Shown: in pieces, positions 1 through 6,719 of the stretch | Layout: each line of letters begins with the position of its first letter | How positions within the stretch are numbered: position 1 is the stretch's first letter | NCBI GenBank assembly: GCA_002392705.1 | Contig: DGHP01000103.1 | Coordinates: 4,738 to 16,505 of the forward strand | DNA from: Lachnospiraceae bacterium UBA3845 | GTDB taxonomy: Bacteria > Bacillota > Clostridia > Lachnospirales > Lachnospiraceae | Direction of reading: 5' to 3' | Length of the DNA: 11,768 bases | Notes under the pieces: generated by a model | Told to the model about the DNA's origin: nothing | The model's input: the letters and a program-made list of their open reading frames with translations, nothing else | The model's database searches: none | Made by a program: the position numbers and the translations under genes

Positions 1-16
1 GAAAAACCTGTCCGGA

Positions 17-58
17 CCGGCTGAATGCTTCGGAAATCCCGGGCAGGGCCGGCTGAAT
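17..58. repeat. Short direct repeat upstream of cysK
   Basis: The ten-base word CCGGCTGAAT occurs at 17-26 and again at 49-58, 32 bases apart, in GC-rich DNA before the cysK promoter. I see no gene in 1-79. The repeat may be chance or the remains of structure behind an upstream gene outside the window. Confidence 0.3.
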
Positions 59-79
59 TCCTGTTGGAAATAAAAAATG

Positions 80-108
80 TTGACAATAGGAAGGCCGGGC
101 CCTATAAT
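80..108 (+). promoter_or_regulatory. Consensus sigma-A promoter of cysK
   Basis: TTGACA (80-85) and TATAAT (103-108) both match the primary-sigma consensus exactly and are separated by the ideal 17 bases. Transcription should start near 115, giving a leader of about 50 bases. A promoter this strong on a biosynthetic gene suggests that control is by repression, which fits the inverted repeat just downstream. Confidence 0.9.
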
Positions 109-122
109 GCACATTAAGCAGC

Positions 123-147
123 AATACCTAGTAAATTAGTATGAATA
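123..147 (+). promoter_or_regulatory. Operator-like inverted repeat, possible Rrf2-family (CymR/IscR-like) site
   Basis: The half-sites ATACCTA (124-130) and TAGTAT (137-142) form an imperfect inverted repeat around an AT-rich centre. It lies just after the predicted transcription start and before the Shine-Dalgarno, where a bound repressor would block the strong promoter. Rrf2-family regulators (CymR for cysteine, IscR for Fe-S clusters) recognise dyads of this general type, and CymR controls cysK in Firmicutes. Naming the regulator is inference. Confidence 0.45.
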
Positions 148-163
148 CGAGGAGGACAGTCTT

Positions 164-1096
164 ATGGGGAAGATCTATGGAAATGCCGCGCAGCTGATCG
201 GGCACACACCGCTGGTGGAATTTTCCGGTTTCGGAAAGAAGCTTGGACTGGAGGCGAAGATCGTCGCCAAACTCGAGTATTTTAACCCGACCGGATCGGT
301 TAAGGACAGAATCGCGAAAGCGATGATAGAAGATGCGGAACAGAGGGGCCTGCTGAAGGAAGGTTCCGTAATCATCGAGCCGACCAGCGGGAATACAGGG
401 ATAGGGCTTGCTTCGATCGCGGCGGTCAGGGGCTACCGGATTATTCTGACCATGCCCGAAACCATGAGCGTAGAGCGCAGGAACATTCTGAAGGCTTACG
501 GGGCGGAGATCGTTCTGACGGAAGGTTCCCGCGGCATGACAGGCGCGATCGAGAAGGCACAGCAGCTGCTTGAAGAGATCCCGGGAGCCTTTATCCCCGG
601 ACAGTTCACGAATCCGGCAAACCCGGCCTGCCATAAGGCAACGACAGGTCCCGAGGTATGGGAAGACACCGATGGCGCGGTAGACTTCTTTGTAGCCGGT
701 GTAGGAACCGGCGGGACACTTTCCGGGACAGGCGAGTATCTGAAGAGAAAAAAACCGGGAGTGAAGGTGATCGCGGTGGAACCTGCCGGCAGCCCGGTTC
801 TTTCCGAAGGCCATGGCGGACCGCATAAGATTCAGGGGATCGGAGCGGGATTTGTTCCGGAAACCCTGGATACAAAGATCTATGATGAGATAATCAAAGT
901 CGAAAATGACGACGCATTTGAGATGAGCAGGCTGGCTGCCCGTACGGAAGGCATACTGGTCGGAATTTCCGCCGGAGCGGCGCTGAAAGCCGCTGTTGAC
1001 CTGGCCCGCAGGCCGGAGAATAAAGGAAAAACAATTGTAGCCCTTCTGCCGGATTCCGGGGACAGATATTATTCGACTCCGCTGTTCCAGGAGTAA
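164..1096 (+). CDS. cysK: Cysteine synthase A (O-acetylserine sulfhydrylase)
   Basis: This PLP enzyme makes L-cysteine from O-acetylserine and sulfide in the cytoplasm. The 310-residue length is typical for CysK. Visible landmarks in order are the PLP-binding lysine K47 in SVKDR, the substrate loop TSGNTG (74-79), the PLP-phosphate loop GVGTGGT (179-185), GISAGA (268-273) and [10 protein letters not shown] (296-305), all characteristic of fold-type II O-acetylserine sulfhydrylases. The ATG is preceded by GAGGAGGA at 149-156. The gene stands alone between its own promoter and terminator, without an adjacent cysE. A cystathionine beta-synthase is less likely because there is no C-terminal CBS domain and the sequence reads as CysK throughout. 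Confidence 0.96.
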   Translation: MGKIYGNAAQLIGHTPLVEFSGFGKKLGLEAKIVAKLEYFNPTGSVKDRIAKAMIEDAEQRGLLKEGSVIIEPTSGNTGIGLASIAAVRGYRIILTMPETMSVERRNILKAYGAEIVLTEGSRGMTGAIEKAQQLLEEIPGAFIPGQFTNPANPACHKATTGPEVWEDTDGAVDFFVAGVGTGGTLSGTGEYLKRKKPGVKVIAVEPAGSPVLSEGHGGPHKIQGIGAGFVPETLDTKIYDEIIKVENDDAFEMSRLAARTEGILVGISAGAALKAAVDLARRPENKGKTIVALLPDSGDRYYSTPLFQE

Positions 1097-1125
1097 GGAA
1101 GAAGCTTCATTCAAACTGAACTTTT

Positions 1126-1166
1126 AACCGCTGTACGGACTTAACCGGTCCCTGCAGCGGTTTTTT
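1126..1166 (+). terminator. Intrinsic terminator of cysK
   Basis: AACCGCTG (1126-1133) pairs with CAGCGGTT (1155-1162), and a shorter inner stem GGAC/GTCC lies within the loop. The stem runs into six T residues (1161-1166). It begins 30 bases after the cysK stop codon, so cysK is probably a single-gene transcript. Confidence 0.9.
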
Positions 1167-1321
1167 ATCTGTCTGTCCGGTCTGTGTTCTGAAAGATCCG
1201 CATTTATCCCGGCGGACACAGTTTTTGTCTCCTGGAAATGGAAGAATATGCATTTTTAACAAGGAAAGCCCTGATATTATCTGAATAATCACGACAGAAA
1301 CAGAGTTAAACAAATTCCGCA
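1167..1321. other. Non-coding spacer with a possible weak second terminator
   Basis: No gene is supported here. The segment CTGTG...TCCGC can pair with GCGGACACAG (about 1212-1221), with a one-sided bulge of roughly ten bases, and is followed by five T residues (1222-1226). It could be a weak back-up terminator for cysK. The rest, to the next promoter, is AT-rich with nothing recognisable. Confidence 0.35.
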
Positions 1322-1350
1322 TTGACGCTTTAATGGAAAAATGATAATAT
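1322..1350 (+). promoter_or_regulatory. Promoter of the ABC transporter operon
   Basis: TTGACG (1322-1327) and TAATAT (1345-1350) are 17 bases apart, and TG at 1342-1343 makes an extended -10 element. Transcription would start near 1357, about 60 bases before the binding-protein ATG. Confidence 0.75.
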
Positions 1351-1360
1351 GAGTCGTACC

Positions 1361-1380
1361 GTTGCGTGATTTTCACCAAC
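1361..1380 (+). promoter_or_regulatory. Dyad/hairpin at the start of the transporter transcript
   Basis: GTTG-C-GTGA (1361-1369) is complementary to TCACCAAC (1373-1380), with one bulged C and a three-base centre. It sits within the first 25 bases of the predicted mRNA. It could be a repressor operator overlapping the start site or a 5' hairpin protecting the mRNA. The sequence cannot tell these apart. Confidence 0.45.
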
Positions 1381-1415
1381 AGCTTTAGCTAACACCTAAT
1401 TTAAGGAGGGTAAGT

Positions 1416-2666
1416 ATGAAGAAGCAGGTTTCTATGGTACTTGCGGCGGCTATGACCATGTCCATGGTAGCGGCTGTCCCGGCAGCAGCTGAAGACATCA
1501 CTGTTTTCAACTCAAAGATGGAGATTCAGACCCAGATGGAAGAGACGCTCCAGGGCGAATACTCTGAAACATCCGGCGACAAGGTAACCGTTTACTATTC
1601 ATCCGATACAGTTGCGGCCGAGATGTCCAAGGTTTACGGCTCCGGCAGCCCCTATACCGTAGCGATGGTTGACGCGAAGGATATCTACTCCCTGGCTGTC
1701 GAGTACGGCGTGGACCTGTCCGATCAGGAATGGGTTGCGAATACCACTCAGGCGATCACAGTTGACGGAAAGGTTCTCGGCTTCCCGGTATGCGTGGAAG
1801 CACGCGGCCTGATCTACAACAAGACTGCGATCGAGGATATCACAGGCGAAGAATTCGTACCGGAAAACTACAAGACGCTTGACGCGTTCAAGGAACTCCT
1901 TGAGACCCTGAAGGAAGGCGGCATGGATGCTCCGGTTGCCATCATGAAGGAAGACTGGTCTCTGGCAGCTCATTATCTTGCCATGTTCTACGAGGAGAGA
2001 GAAGATGTAGACGCTTACATCGAAGCTCTGTACGCAGGCGAAGCGGATGTTGCCGGCGACGCGAGATTCAATTCCCTGATGGATACCTTTGATGTCCTGA
2101 AGGAGAACAACTATGCGAAGGATGCCCCGAACGCTGCAGTCCGTGAGGACTCCGAGATGTTCCTGGCTGACGGCGATGTCGCTTTCATGTTCGGAGGAAA
2201 CTGGGACTGGGCAGTCATGGCTGAGTTCGATCCGGAAGGCGAATACGGCATTATGCCGGTTCCGCAGAACGATGCAGACGATTATTACACCCTCGTCGGC
2301 GGCGGCTCCAAGTATTTCTATGTTGACAATTCCGAGAACACCACCGATGCACAGAGAGAAGCAGGCAAGGCTCTTCTGAACTGGTTCGTATTCGACGAAG
2401 CCGGACAGGATTTCCTGGTTAACACCTGCGCGCTTGTTCCTGCTTTCTCCAACATCGAACTTGAAGTTGCTGATCCGCTCGGACAGTCTGTAAAGGCTTT
2501 CGCTGATGCCGATATGCTGACCCCGTCCTACAACTACATGCCGGATGATCACTATGCAAAGCTTGGACAGAGCATGCAGTCCTATCTTGCAGATGAGATC
2601 GACCGTGCCGGCCTTGCACAGGCAGTTGTTGATTACTGGAAGTCCACCACACCGGTTGAGCACTGA
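1416..2666 (+). CDS. Extracellular solute-binding protein of a CUT1 sugar ABC importer
   Basis: This is a secreted substrate-capture protein for the two permeases encoded downstream. The 416-residue length is normal for family 1 (MalE-like) binding proteins. The N-terminus has KK, a hydrophobic stretch to about residue 22, and a signal peptidase I site after AAA (23-25). No cysteine lies near it, so this does not read as a lipoprotein, unlike most Gram-positive homologues. The mature chain is acidic, with only two cysteines (C126, C338). The segment FMFGGNWDWAVM (257-268) and the region around VGGGSK (294-299) fit the family. Shine-Dalgarno AAGGAGGG lies at 1403-1410. Codon use is strongly biased, suggesting high expression. 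The substrate cannot be read from sequence; an oligosaccharide or sugar derivative is inferred from the permease type. Confidence 0.88.
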   Translation: MKKQVSMVLAAAMTMSMVAAVPAAAEDITVFNSKMEIQTQMEETLQGEYSETSGDKVTVYYSSDTVAAEMSKVYGSGSPYTVAMVDAKDIYSLAVEYGVDLSDQEWVANTTQAITVDGKVLGFPVCVEARGLIYNKTAIEDITGEEFVPENYKTLDAFKELLETLKEGGMDAPVAIMKEDWSLAAHYLAMFYEEREDVDAYIEALYAGEADVAGDARFNSLMDTFDVLKENNYAKDAPNAAVREDSEMFLADGDVAFMFGGNWDWAVMAEFDPEGEYGIMPVPQNDADDYYTLVGGGSKYFYVDNSENTTDAQREAGKALLNWFVFDEAGQDFLVNTCALVPAFSNIELEVADPLGQSVKAFADADMLTPSYNYMPDDHYAKLGQSMQSYLADEIDRAGLAQAVVDYWKSTTPVEH

Positions 2667-2782
2667 TCCGTTACTGATGACTGGTCATAAGATCTGAGAG
2701 CAGAGCAGAAGATCTGATCTAACTGCAGATGAGGATATCTGCTCCAGGTCCGGATCATAAGAGCATCATTATATGTGTTCGG

Positions 2783-2810
2783 GAGAGTACCGGTCACGAC
2801 CGGTACTCTC
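2783..2810 (+). promoter_or_regulatory. Perfect 12-bp intercistronic hairpin
   Basis: GAGAGTACCGGT (2783-2794) pairs perfectly with ACCGGTACTCTC (2799-2810) across a CACG tetraloop. No T tract follows; the next bases lead straight into the permease ribosome site. Such hairpins after binding-protein genes are known to protect the upstream mRNA from 3' decay and partly reduce read-through, giving more binding protein than permease. The role here is inferred; the structure is seen. Confidence 0.85.
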
Positions 2811-2827
2811 TTACATGGGGGACGAAT

Positions 2828-3688
2828 ATGAATAAAAATTCAATGTCTTACAAGACAAGCCAGTTTCTCATGTTCGCCGGGGTATCTACCGTTCTTTTCT
2901 GCGGTGTCGTGATCGTACCGTTTATCTACGGTCTGTATCTGACATTTACAAGCTGGGACGGCGTATCCCGCAGCAAGCCTTTTGTAGGCTTCGCGAACTA
3001 TGCGGCTGCATTTGCGGATCACGATTACTGGGTGTCCCTGGGACGTACCCTGATATATTCCGCAATCGCGGTTATCCTGATTAACATTGTTGCTTTCCTT
3101 CTGGCCTATATGGTAACCAGCGGCGTAAAGGGACAGAATTTCTTCCGTGCAGGCTTCTTCATCCCGAACCTGATCGGCGGTATCGTTCTCGGTTATGTCT
3201 GGCAGTTTGTATTCAAGCGTGCCTTCGCAGCCCTGTTCGGTGTCTCCCTTCTGGGAACCACGGGACCGAACGCCATGTTTGCCCTGATTATCGTATCGGT
3301 CTGGCAGTATGCGGGTTACATGATGCTGATCTATGTGGCCGGCTTCATGAGTGTTTCCAAGAGCCTCATGGAAGCCGCGCAGATTGACGGATGTACCACC
3401 AGCCAGGCAACCTGGTATGTGACGGTTCCTCTGATGAGATCCTCTTTCGTACAGTGTCTGTTCCTGTCCATCACCAGATGCTTCATGGTATACGATGTCA
3501 ACCTGTCATTGACAAACGGCGAGCCGGCCGGCAAGTCCATCATGGCCGCCATGCACGTCTACAACCAGGCATTTACCTATAGAAACTACGGTACCGGCCA
3601 GGCGGAGGCTCTGATCCTCTTTGTTGTCTGCGCGATTGTCGGCGTCACCCAGGTTTATATCGGTAAGAAAGGGGAGGTGGCCGCATGA
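2828..3688 (+). CDS. CUT1 sugar ABC transporter permease (MalF/UgpA type)
   Basis: This is one of two membrane subunits forming the import channel for the binding protein's ligand. It has 286 residues, about six hydrophobic segments (the first at roughly 13-40) and the cytoplasmic EAA loop at 182-201 (EAAQIDG followed by VTVPLM), which docks on the ATPase. The start at ATG 2828 is chosen because GGGGGA at 2817-2822 is well spaced. An in-frame extension to 2729 would run through the hairpin at 2783-2810 and gives a hydrophilic, non-family N-terminus. The stop codon overlaps the next ATG by four bases (ATGA), indicating translational coupling. There is no long periplasmic insertion like that of E. 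coli MalF, which is usual for Firmicutes members. Confidence 0.92.
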   Translation: MNKNSMSYKTSQFLMFAGVSTVLFCGVVIVPFIYGLYLTFTSWDGVSRSKPFVGFANYAAAFADHDYWVSLGRTLIYSAIAVILINIVAFLLAYMVTSGVKGQNFFRAGFFIPNLIGGIVLGYVWQFVFKRAFAALFGVSLLGTTGPNAMFALIIVSVWQYAGYMMLIYVAGFMSVSKSLMEAAQIDGCTTSQATWYVTVPLMRSSFVQCLFLSITRCFMVYDVNLSLTNGEPAGKSIMAAMHVYNQAFTYRNYGTGQAEALILFVVCAIVGVTQVYIGKKGEVAA

Positions 3689-4551
3689 TTCAGGACAGCG
3701 AAAAAGCTCTGCGCAGAAAAAGGATTATCCATGCGATCATGTTCATCATTCTGATTGTGGTCTTTTTCTGCTTTATCTTCCCGTTTATTCTTGTAGTAAT
3801 CAATGTATTCAAGGAGAAGTCCGATATCATCCGTGAACCGCTCAGCCTGATCGGCGCCAAGAAGGGCTTCACGCTGGCCAACTTCCCGGAAGCCATGGTT
3901 AAGATGAACTTCTGGAAGGTGTTCGGCAACTCCCTTATCATCACAGTCAGCGCGACGATCCTTACCCTTCTTTTCTCATCCATGACCGCTTTTGTCATCG
4001 TGAGAAATAACTGGAAGGCATGCGTGCTCCTGTTCTCGGCTATGATCGCATCCATGGTTATTCCTTTCCAGGTTCTGATGGTTCCGATCGTGTCCCTGTA
4101 CGGCGGTATTTTCAATGTAATGAACCACCGGATTACACTGATCCTGATGCATGTGGGCTTCTCGCTCTCCATGGCGACCTTCATGTATCACGGCGCGATC
4201 CATACCAACATTCCGCTGGAACTTGAGGAAGCTGCACTGATTGACGGATGCACAAGATGGCAGACTTTCTGGAAAGTCGTATTCCCGCTCCTTGCGCCGA
4301 CCACAGCTACGGTTGCGATCATCGACGCGATGGCCTTCTGGAACGACTATCTGCTTCCGAGCCTGGTGCTGCGCGAGAAGAACCTGTACACGATCCCGAT
4401 CGCTACGCAGGCCTTCTACGGCACTTATTCCTCAGACCTCGGTCTGATTATGGCAGCTCTGATTCTTGCCATGCTGCCGATTCTGATCCTGTATCTCTTC
4501 CTGCAGAGATACATCGTCGAGGGTGTTACCTCCGGCGCTGTCAAGGGCTGA
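3685..4551 (+). CDS. CUT1 sugar ABC transporter permease (MalG/UgpE type)
   Basis: This is the second membrane subunit of the importer, 288 residues with six predicted helices. The first helix spans about 15-40, after a short basic N-terminus. The EAA loop is at 182-201 (EAALIDGCTRW followed by KVVFPLL). The C-terminus ends GVTSGAVKG, the signature tail of MalG-type permeases. GGGGAGG at 3671-3677 precedes the ATG, which overlaps the upstream permease stop. No ATPase gene follows, and the operon ends at the terminator beginning 110 bases downstream. The nucleotide-binding subunit is therefore presumably a shared MsiK/UgpC-like protein encoded elsewhere, which is common for CUT1 systems in Firmicutes. 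Confidence 0.93.
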   Translation: MIQDSEKALRRKRIIHAIMFIILIVVFFCFIFPFILVVINVFKEKSDIIREPLSLIGAKKGFTLANFPEAMVKMNFWKVFGNSLIITVSATILTLLFSSMTAFVIVRNNWKACVLLFSAMIASMVIPFQVLMVPIVSLYGGIFNVMNHRITLILMHVGFSLSMATFMYHGAIHTNIPLELEEAALIDGCTRWQTFWKVVFPLLAPTTATVAIIDAMAFWNDYLLPSLVLREKNLYTIPIATQAFYGTYSSDLGLIMAALILAMLPILILYLFLQRYIVEGVTSGAVKG

Positions 4552-4610
4552 TGATTCAGATCAGAAGGAGACTCTGACCTGTCAGGGTTTCCGTAATATG
4601 CAGTGAACTG

Positions 4611-4637
4611 CTGCAGGCCGCTTTCCGGCCGCGGCAG
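4611..4637 (+). other. GC-rich hairpin before the operon terminator
   Basis: GGCCG (4616-4620) pairs with CGGCC (4626-4630) around CTTTC, extended by CTGC/GCAG across a small internal loop. It is followed by A residues rather than T, so it is not a + strand terminator by itself. It may help block 3' decay or be incidental. Confidence 0.4.
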
Positions 4638-4660
4638 AAAAAAGACAGACTGTATGCAGG

Positions 4661-4690
4661 CAGCCGGTTCCGTGCGGAACCGGCTGTTTT
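4661..4690 (+). terminator. Intrinsic terminator of the transporter operon
   Basis: CAGCCGGTTCC (4661-4671) pairs perfectly over 11 bp with GGAACCGGCTG (4676-4686) around a GTGC loop, followed by TTTT (4687-4690). It is the end of the three-gene transporter transcript. Confidence 0.9.
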
Positions 4691-4889
4691 GTCCGCTCTT
4701 TATCCGCTTTTTGTCTGAGACAGCAAAGCCATCGGAAGTGTTTATATGTTTTTTCTGACTGGATATCCGTTTTTTTCTGAGACAGCGAAGCCATCAGGAG
4801 TTTGAGCCTCGCATCATCATGTAGATGTGGCTTCATGGAAGGAAAGCCGTGAATAGTGACGAAAAGCTCTCTGAAAAAAGAAAATAATA
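4691..4889. other. Non-coding region between transporter and sigma-factor operons
   Basis: Together with the flanking leader this is part of a gene-free stretch of about 430 bases (4552-4986). It contains the duplicated segment annotated separately and a potential stem GAAGCCA (4787-4793) with TGGCTTC (4828-4834), then AT-rich DNA. Short open frames on either strand show no ribosome site and no recognisable protein. I do not recognise a known RNA family. Confidence 0.5.
4701..4802. repeat. Imperfect direct duplication of about 39 bases
   Basis: Copy 1 (4701-4739) and copy 2 (4764-4801) both begin TATCCG, continue with a T-rich run, and share CTGAGACAGC then AAGCCATC. In that last stretch 18 of 19 bases match (4715-4733 against 4777-4795). 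Each copy carries the small dyad CTG-AGA-CAG. The start-to-start distance is 62-63 bases. The copies have drifted, so the duplication is not recent, or the word is conserved because it binds something. Confidence 0.7.
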
Positions 4890-4918
4890 TGGACAATATG
4901 CAAAAATAATAATAGAAT
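4890..4918 (+). promoter_or_regulatory. Probable promoter of the sigma factor operon
   Basis: TGGACA (4890-4895) and TAGAAT (4913-4918) lie 17 bases apart in very AT-rich DNA, each one mismatch from consensus. A start near 4925 would give a leader of about 60 bases. Another AT-rich hexamer (TAATAT, 4885-4890) nearby leaves some uncertainty. Confidence 0.6.
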
Positions 4919-4986
4919 AATTAGTACATCATTTATCAGGATTAGAGAGAAGTGTATTTCGCAGCTGTTGGATGGGGGGTGACCGG

Positions 4987-6126
4987 ATGTGTGAAAAGAA
5001 TCAGCCCTGCCGGGAACAGGAGGACAGACATCAGGAACTGGCGTCACAGGTTAAGTCTATGCTGGAGATGGCGAGGTCAGAAAAGAATGTCCTGGAATAC
5101 AGCGAGGTGTCCAATTTCCTGGGCCCGCTTCATCTGACCCAGGAGGAGATGGATCAGGTTCTGGAGGAGCTGCAGGAGGAAGGCGTGGATGTGCTGCTTC
5201 CCGACCTTGCAGAAGAAGAACTGGCCGACAGGGAAGCGGACTATGAATCTCAGTCCGACGAGGCTGCGGAGCGTTTTTCCGAACTGGATTCGGAGAGCGG
5301 GATGGTGTCGGATCCGATCCACATGTACCTGAAAGACATCGGACGGGTTCCCCTGCTCACAAGCGAGGAGGAGATTGAACTTGCCAGGCGTGTGGAAAAC
5401 GGGGATGAGGAGGCCAGACACAAGCTGGAGGAAGCGAATCTGAGACTGGTCGTATCCATCGCCAAGCATTATACCGGCCACAGCATGAGCCTTATGGATC
5501 TGATCCAGGAGGGGAATCTGGGACTGATCCGCGCAGTGGAAAAATATGATTACCGGAAGGGCTTCCGCTTTTCCACCTATGCCACCTGGTGGATCCGGCA
5601 GTCCATTACCAGGGCGATTGCGGATCAGGGCAGAACGATCCGCATACCGGTCCATATGGTTGAACATATCAATAAAGTGAACCGGACTTCCAGAAAGCTT
5701 CTTCAGTCCCTGGGCCGGGAGCCCACACCCGAGGAGATCGGGGCGGAGCTCCAGATGACGCCGGAGAGAGTGATGGAGATCCAGAAGGTAGCCAGGGAAC
5801 CGGTTTCTATGGAGACCCCCGTGGGCGATGAGGAGGACAGTTCCCTGGGAGATTTTATCCGGGATGAGACAACCCCCGTTCCGGCGGACGAGGCAGCCCG
5901 CTCCATGCTGAAGGCGCAGATCAGAACCATTCTTTCGGAGGATCTGACGAGCAGGGAGCAGCAGGTCCTGCGCCTGCGCTACGGACTGGATGACGACAGG
6001 CCCCGTACCCTGGAGGAAGTGGGGAAGCAGCTGAATGTAACGAGAGAGCGCATCCGTCAGATCGAAGCGAAGGCGCTGCGCAAGATCAAAAGAAAGAATA
6101 TGCGGATGAGAGATTATCTGGAGTAG
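4987..6126 (+). CDS. RNA polymerase sigma-70 factor, RpoD/SigA-like
   Basis: This protein directs RNA polymerase to promoters. It has 379 residues from ATG 4987, chosen because GGGGGTGA (4975-4982) is well placed for it; the in-frame ATG at 4972 would add five residues. A short acidic N-terminal part resembling region 1.1 (about 15-75) is followed by region 1.2 ([11 protein letters not shown], 109-119), region 2 (DLIQEGN, 171-177; [15 protein letters not shown], 198-212), region 3 ([11 protein letters not shown], 220-230) and region 4 with the helix-turn-helix [20 protein letters not shown] (341-360). The -10-reading Q and T of region 2.4 are present. Departures from typical clostridial RpoD include [13 protein letters not shown] in region 2.1 and loss of the usual HPSRS before the end. 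dnaG, the usual rpoD neighbour, is absent, so it may be a primary-like paralogue rather than the housekeeping factor. Confidence 0.9.
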   Translation: MCEKNQPCREQEDRHQELASQVKSMLEMARSEKNVLEYSEVSNFLGPLHLTQEEMDQVLEELQEEGVDVLLPDLAEEELADREADYESQSDEAAERFSELDSESGMVSDPIHMYLKDIGRVPLLTSEEEIELARRVENGDEEARHKLEEANLRLVVSIAKHYTGHSMSLMDLIQEGNLGLIRAVEKYDYRKGFRFSTYATWWIRQSITRAIADQGRTIRIPVHMVEHINKVNRTSRKLLQSLGREPTPEEIGAELQMTPERVMEIQKVAREPVSMETPVGDEEDSSLGDFIRDETTPVPADEAARSMLKAQIRTILSEDLTSREQQVLRLRYGLDDDRPRTLEEVGKQLNVTRERIRQIEAKALRKIKRKNMRMRDYLE

Positions 6127-6143
6127 GAAGCTGGGGGGCTGGG

Positions 6144-6539
6144 ATGTCAAAGGAAAACAGAGGTAGCCTGAAGAGCAGTTTTGCCTATGCCTTCCAGGGG
6201 ATCATGACTTGTCTGAAAAATGAACGCAACATTAAAATCCACTGCACGATGGCGGCTCTTGTGGTGACCGCCGGGGTGATTCTCAGGATTTCCCCGCTGG
6301 AGTGGTGCGTCTGTTTTACCCTGTTCGGCCTGATTATGGGGCTGGAGCTGGTCAATACCGCAGTGGAGGCAGTCGTGGACCTGGTTACGGAGGAACGGAA
6401 GCCTCTGGCAAAAATCGCCAAGGATACGGCAGCAGGAGCGGTCCTGATCGCTTCCGTGATGGCGGCAATTGCCGGGCTGATCATCTTTCTGCCCAAAGGA
6501 ATCGCCTGGATTGCGGCGCTTCTGGGAGCTGCACAATAA
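6144..6539 (+). CDS. dgkA: Diacylglycerol kinase / undecaprenol kinase family protein
   Basis: This small integral membrane lipid kinase has 131 residues and three hydrophobic helices (about 35-50, 55-77 and 97-117). The family signature is clear: FAYAFQGI (13-20), NERN (26-29), the catalytic block ELVNTAVEAVVDL (68-80) and KDTAAGAVL (93-101). Gram-positive members mainly phosphorylate undecaprenol for cell-wall carrier recycling; proteobacterial members use diacylglycerol. Sequence alone does not settle the substrate, though the clade suggests undecaprenol. The ATG lies 17 bases after the sigma factor stop, with GGGGGG at 6133-6138 as ribosome site, so the two are almost certainly co-transcribed. 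The common Firmicutes neighbours (ybeY, era, cdd) are absent. Confidence 0.92.
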   Translation: MSKENRGSLKSSFAYAFQGIMTCLKNERNIKIHCTMAALVVTAGVILRISPLEWCVCFTLFGLIMGLELVNTAVEAVVDLVTEERKPLAKIAKDTAAGAVLIASVMAAIAGLIIFLPKGIAWIAALLGAAQ

Positions 6540-6541
6540 CA

Positions 6542-6661
6542 CGCAGGAAGCTCCTGCGGAAACACTCTGAGGCAGTACAGAACTGCAGAACAGGCGGAAA
6601 CATATTACAGAGAAGGTGGAAAAAGCCGGAATAGAGCAGCGTACAGCCCGGACGGGCTGTA
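6542..6661 (+). other. Spacer with three short hairpins between dgkA and the phasin-like gene
   Basis: CGCAGGA (6542-6548)/TCCTGCG (6552-6558), GCAGT (6572-6576)/ACTGC (6582-6586) and TACAGCCC (6642-6649)/GGGCTGTA (6654-6661) are perfect stems with loops of 3-5 bases. None is followed by a T tract, so none is a normal terminator. I see no promoter between them, so the downstream genes are probably reached by read-through. The hairpins may adjust mRNA stability of operon segments. Confidence 0.5.
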
Positions 6662-6663
6662 AA

Positions 6664-6704
6664 ACAGACAGTAATACAGACAGTAATACAGACAGCAATA
6701 CAGG
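6664..6704 (+). repeat. Three tandem 12-base repeats before a ribosome-binding site
   Basis: ACAGACAGTAAT (6664-6675) is followed directly by an identical copy (6676-6687) and a third with one change, T to C (6688-6699). A partial fourth (ACAGG) runs into the Shine-Dalgarno of the phasin-like gene. Repeats of this type can expand and contract by slippage. Confidence 0.9.
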
Positions 6705-6719
6705 AAAGGAGTGACGGTT

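Noticed and set aside
128..1114. Long open frame on the minus strand over cysK
   Set aside because: It is the shadow of a GC-rich conserved gene; the translated sequence matches no family and has no ribosome site.
2729..2827. N-terminal extension of the first permease to ATG 2729
   Set aside because: It would read through the perfect hairpin at 2783-2810, encodes a hydrophilic stretch unlike the family, and a well-spaced ribosome site precedes ATG 2828.
4701..4802. CRISPR-like or insertion-element repeats
   Set aside because: Only two imperfect copies, no regular spacers, no terminal inverted repeats or target duplication, and no transposase remnant nearby.
4582..4896. Minus-strand frame in the gap before the sigma factor
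   Set aside because: It runs through the transporter terminator and the direct repeats, lacks a Shine-Dalgarno and has no recognisable domain.
6642..6661. Terminator after dgkA
   Set aside because: The TACAGCCC/GGGCTGTA stem is perfect but is followed by AAACAG, with no T tract on either strand.
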